Position numbers and translations under genes: made by a program
Notes under the pieces: model-generated
What the model saw: the letters and a program-made list of their open reading frames with translations, nothing else
Database searches by the model: none
What the model was told of the DNA's origin: nothing
Part shown: in pieces, positions 42,832 to 43,929 of the stretch
Layout: the number at the start of each line of letters is the position of its first letter
How positions within the stretch are numbered: position 1 is the stretch's first letter
Origin: Verrucomicrobiaceae bacterium
GTDB taxonomy: Bacteria; Verrucomicrobiota; Verrucomicrobiia; Verrucomicrobiales; Verrucomicrobiaceae
Length of the DNA stretch: 43,929 bases
Assembly (NCBI GenBank): GCA_027487315.1
Contig: JAIYDW010000214.1
Span: 1 to 43,929, forward strand
Reading direction: 5' to 3'

Positions 42832-43884
42832 TCAGACCTGCATGAGACCGGTGGTGGCGGGATAACCGAAGGCGATGTTGAAGTTCTGAACGGCCTGACT
42901 GGAAGCGCCTTTGCCGATATTGTCCTCGGCGCTCATTAAGATGATTTGGTTGGTGCGAGAGTCGTGGGCCCAGCCGATGTCGATGAAGTTGGTGCCGACG
43001 ACGTGTTTGGTGTCGGGGCAATGGTTTTGACCGAGGAGACGGACGAAGGGTTCGTCAGCGTAGGCTTGTTCGAGAGTGGCGTTGATTTGCTCTGGAGCGA
43101 CGTCTGGGGCGAGTTTGACGAACGTGGTGGTGCAGATGCCGGCGTGGACGGGCACGAGGTGGGGGACGAAGGTGAGGGGGACGGATTGGCCAGCGGCGAG
43201 ATCGAGTTCCTGGCCGACTTCGCTGAGATGGCGATGGCGGGGGACGCTGTAGGGGCGGAGGGAGCCATTGACCTCACAGAAGAGGAGGGGGACGCTGGCG
43301 TTGCGTCCGGCACCGCTTGCGCCGCTCATGCTGGAGACATTGATCGGTTGATTGAGGTCGATGAGACTGGCGCGAAGGAGCGGGATGAGGGGCAGGAGGA
43401 TGCTGGTGGGGTAGCAACCTGGGCAGGCGATGAGGCGTGCGGATTGGATTTCCTGGGCGCGGATTTCTGGAAGCGCGTAGACGGCTTCGGCGAGGAGTTC
43501 GGGGTGCGGATGTGCGTGATCGTAGAACTCGGCGTAGGTTTCGGGAGAACGGAGGCGGAAGTCGGCGCTGAGGTCTATGACGCGGAGGCCCTGGTCGAGC
43601 AGAGGTTTGGCAAAGGTGGCGGAGACGCCATGAGGGAGGGCGAGGAAAGCGACCTGGGCGCCGGATTGTTTGACGAGTTCGACATCGGGTTCGATGAAGG
43701 AGAGCGTATCCGCTGGTGGGATGCTGCGGAGGCGGGGGAACTCGGTGCTGAGGAGCTTGCCGGCAAGGGCGCGGGAGGTGACGGCGACGAGTTCGATGCC
43801 GGGGTGGCGCAGGATGAGGCGAAGCAACTCGATGCCTGAGTAGCCGCTGGCTCCGATGACTGCTGCTTTGACGGGTGCGCTCAT
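42832..43884 (-). CDS. argC: N-acetyl-gamma-glutamyl-phosphate reductase
   Basis: 350 residues, type-1 ArgC length. It reduces acetylglutamyl phosphate to the semialdehyde with NADPH. 'AVIGASGYSGIELLRLI' is the nucleotide-binding start, 'VIDLSADFRLR' is conserved, and the catalytic cysteine is Cys157 in 'ACPGCYPTSI'. 'VSSMSGASGAGRNAS' and 'LVPVHAGICTTTFV' are also typical. It is the first gene of the argC-J-B-D-F cluster. Only 45 bases upstream are in the window; they are A/G-rich on the + strand and show no ARG-box-like palindrome that I can recognise. Confidence 0.95.
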   Translation of the reverse strand: MSAPVKAAVIGASGYSGIELLRLILRHPGIELVAVTSRALAGKLLSTEFPRLRSIPPADTLSFIEPDVELVKQSGAQVAFLALPHGVSATFAKPLLDQGLRVIDLSADFRLRSPETYAEFYDHAHPHPELLAEAVYALPEIRAQEIQSARLIACPGCYPTSILLPLIPLLRASLIDLNQPINVSSMSGASGAGRNASVPLLFCEVNGSLRPYSVPRHRHLSEVGQELDLAAGQSVPLTFVPHLVPVHAGICTTTFVKLAPDVAPEQINATLEQAYADEPFVRLLGQNHCPDTKHVVGTNFIDIGWAHDSRTNQIILMSAEDNIGKGASSQAVQNFNIAFGYPATTGLMQV

Positions 43885-43929
43885 GAGACCTGTTTTGGGA
43901 AAAGGGGAAAGGGGCGAAGTATGGATGGA

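Overview
The window reads as chromosomal DNA of a Gram-negative bacterium, most likely a member of Verrucomicrobiota. This is inferred from the gene mix: PQQ-type beta-propellers, a Tat-exported Gfo/Idh/MocA oxidoreductase, SGNH hydrolase, DUF2490 protein, heptose epimerase. The abundant short tandem-repeat families point the same way. No rRNA, tRNA, transposase, phage gene or CRISPR array was seen. The + strand is G-rich whichever strand the genes lie on.

Layout. 74-2775 (+): lipoprotein, NhaR-like LysR regulator, TerC-family transporter. 2781-5750 (-): dCMP deaminase, DUF2490 barrel, SulP anion transporter. 5947-11690 (+): a three-gene DAB inorganic-carbon accumulation operon, made of a DabA (DUF2309) protein with its zinc-site residues intact plus two NuoL-like membrane subunits. 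11692-15413 (-): NarL-type sensor kinase and response regulator downstream of a second SulP transporter. The DAB genes are therefore bracketed by twin SulP transporters and a two-component system, and I infer a bicarbonate/CO2 uptake island. 15676-20415 (-): arginine decarboxylase, sugar-phosphate isomerase/epimerase, small secreted protein, PfkB sugar kinase. 20729-32785 (+): SGNH hydrolase, ABC exporter, ClpX-like AAA+ ATPase overlapping a cyclase-like protein that has lost its catalytic residues, recR, and two exported PQQ-type propellers ended by a strong terminator. 33155-36285: two SDR dehydrogenases and a Gfo/Idh/MocA oxidoreductase. 36294-43884 (-): arginine operon argC-argJ-argB-argD-argF followed by murI and an hldD-like epimerase.

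Several observations are not explained by ordinary gene annotation. Seven-base tandem arrays fill the argJ-argB and argF-murI gaps, run in frame through argD, and a related array encodes the N-terminus of MurI. A second repeat family (ACAGGATT units) lies just upstream of four minus-strand genes and supplies the stop codon of argD. A 165-bp element with about 24-bp terminal inverted repeats bounded by TA looks like a MITE. The ClpX-like protein seems to carry a second degenerate AAA+ lid.

The strongest system-level candidate is the SulP/DAB/two-component island. The most unusual protein-level candidate is the ClpX-like/pseudocyclase pair.
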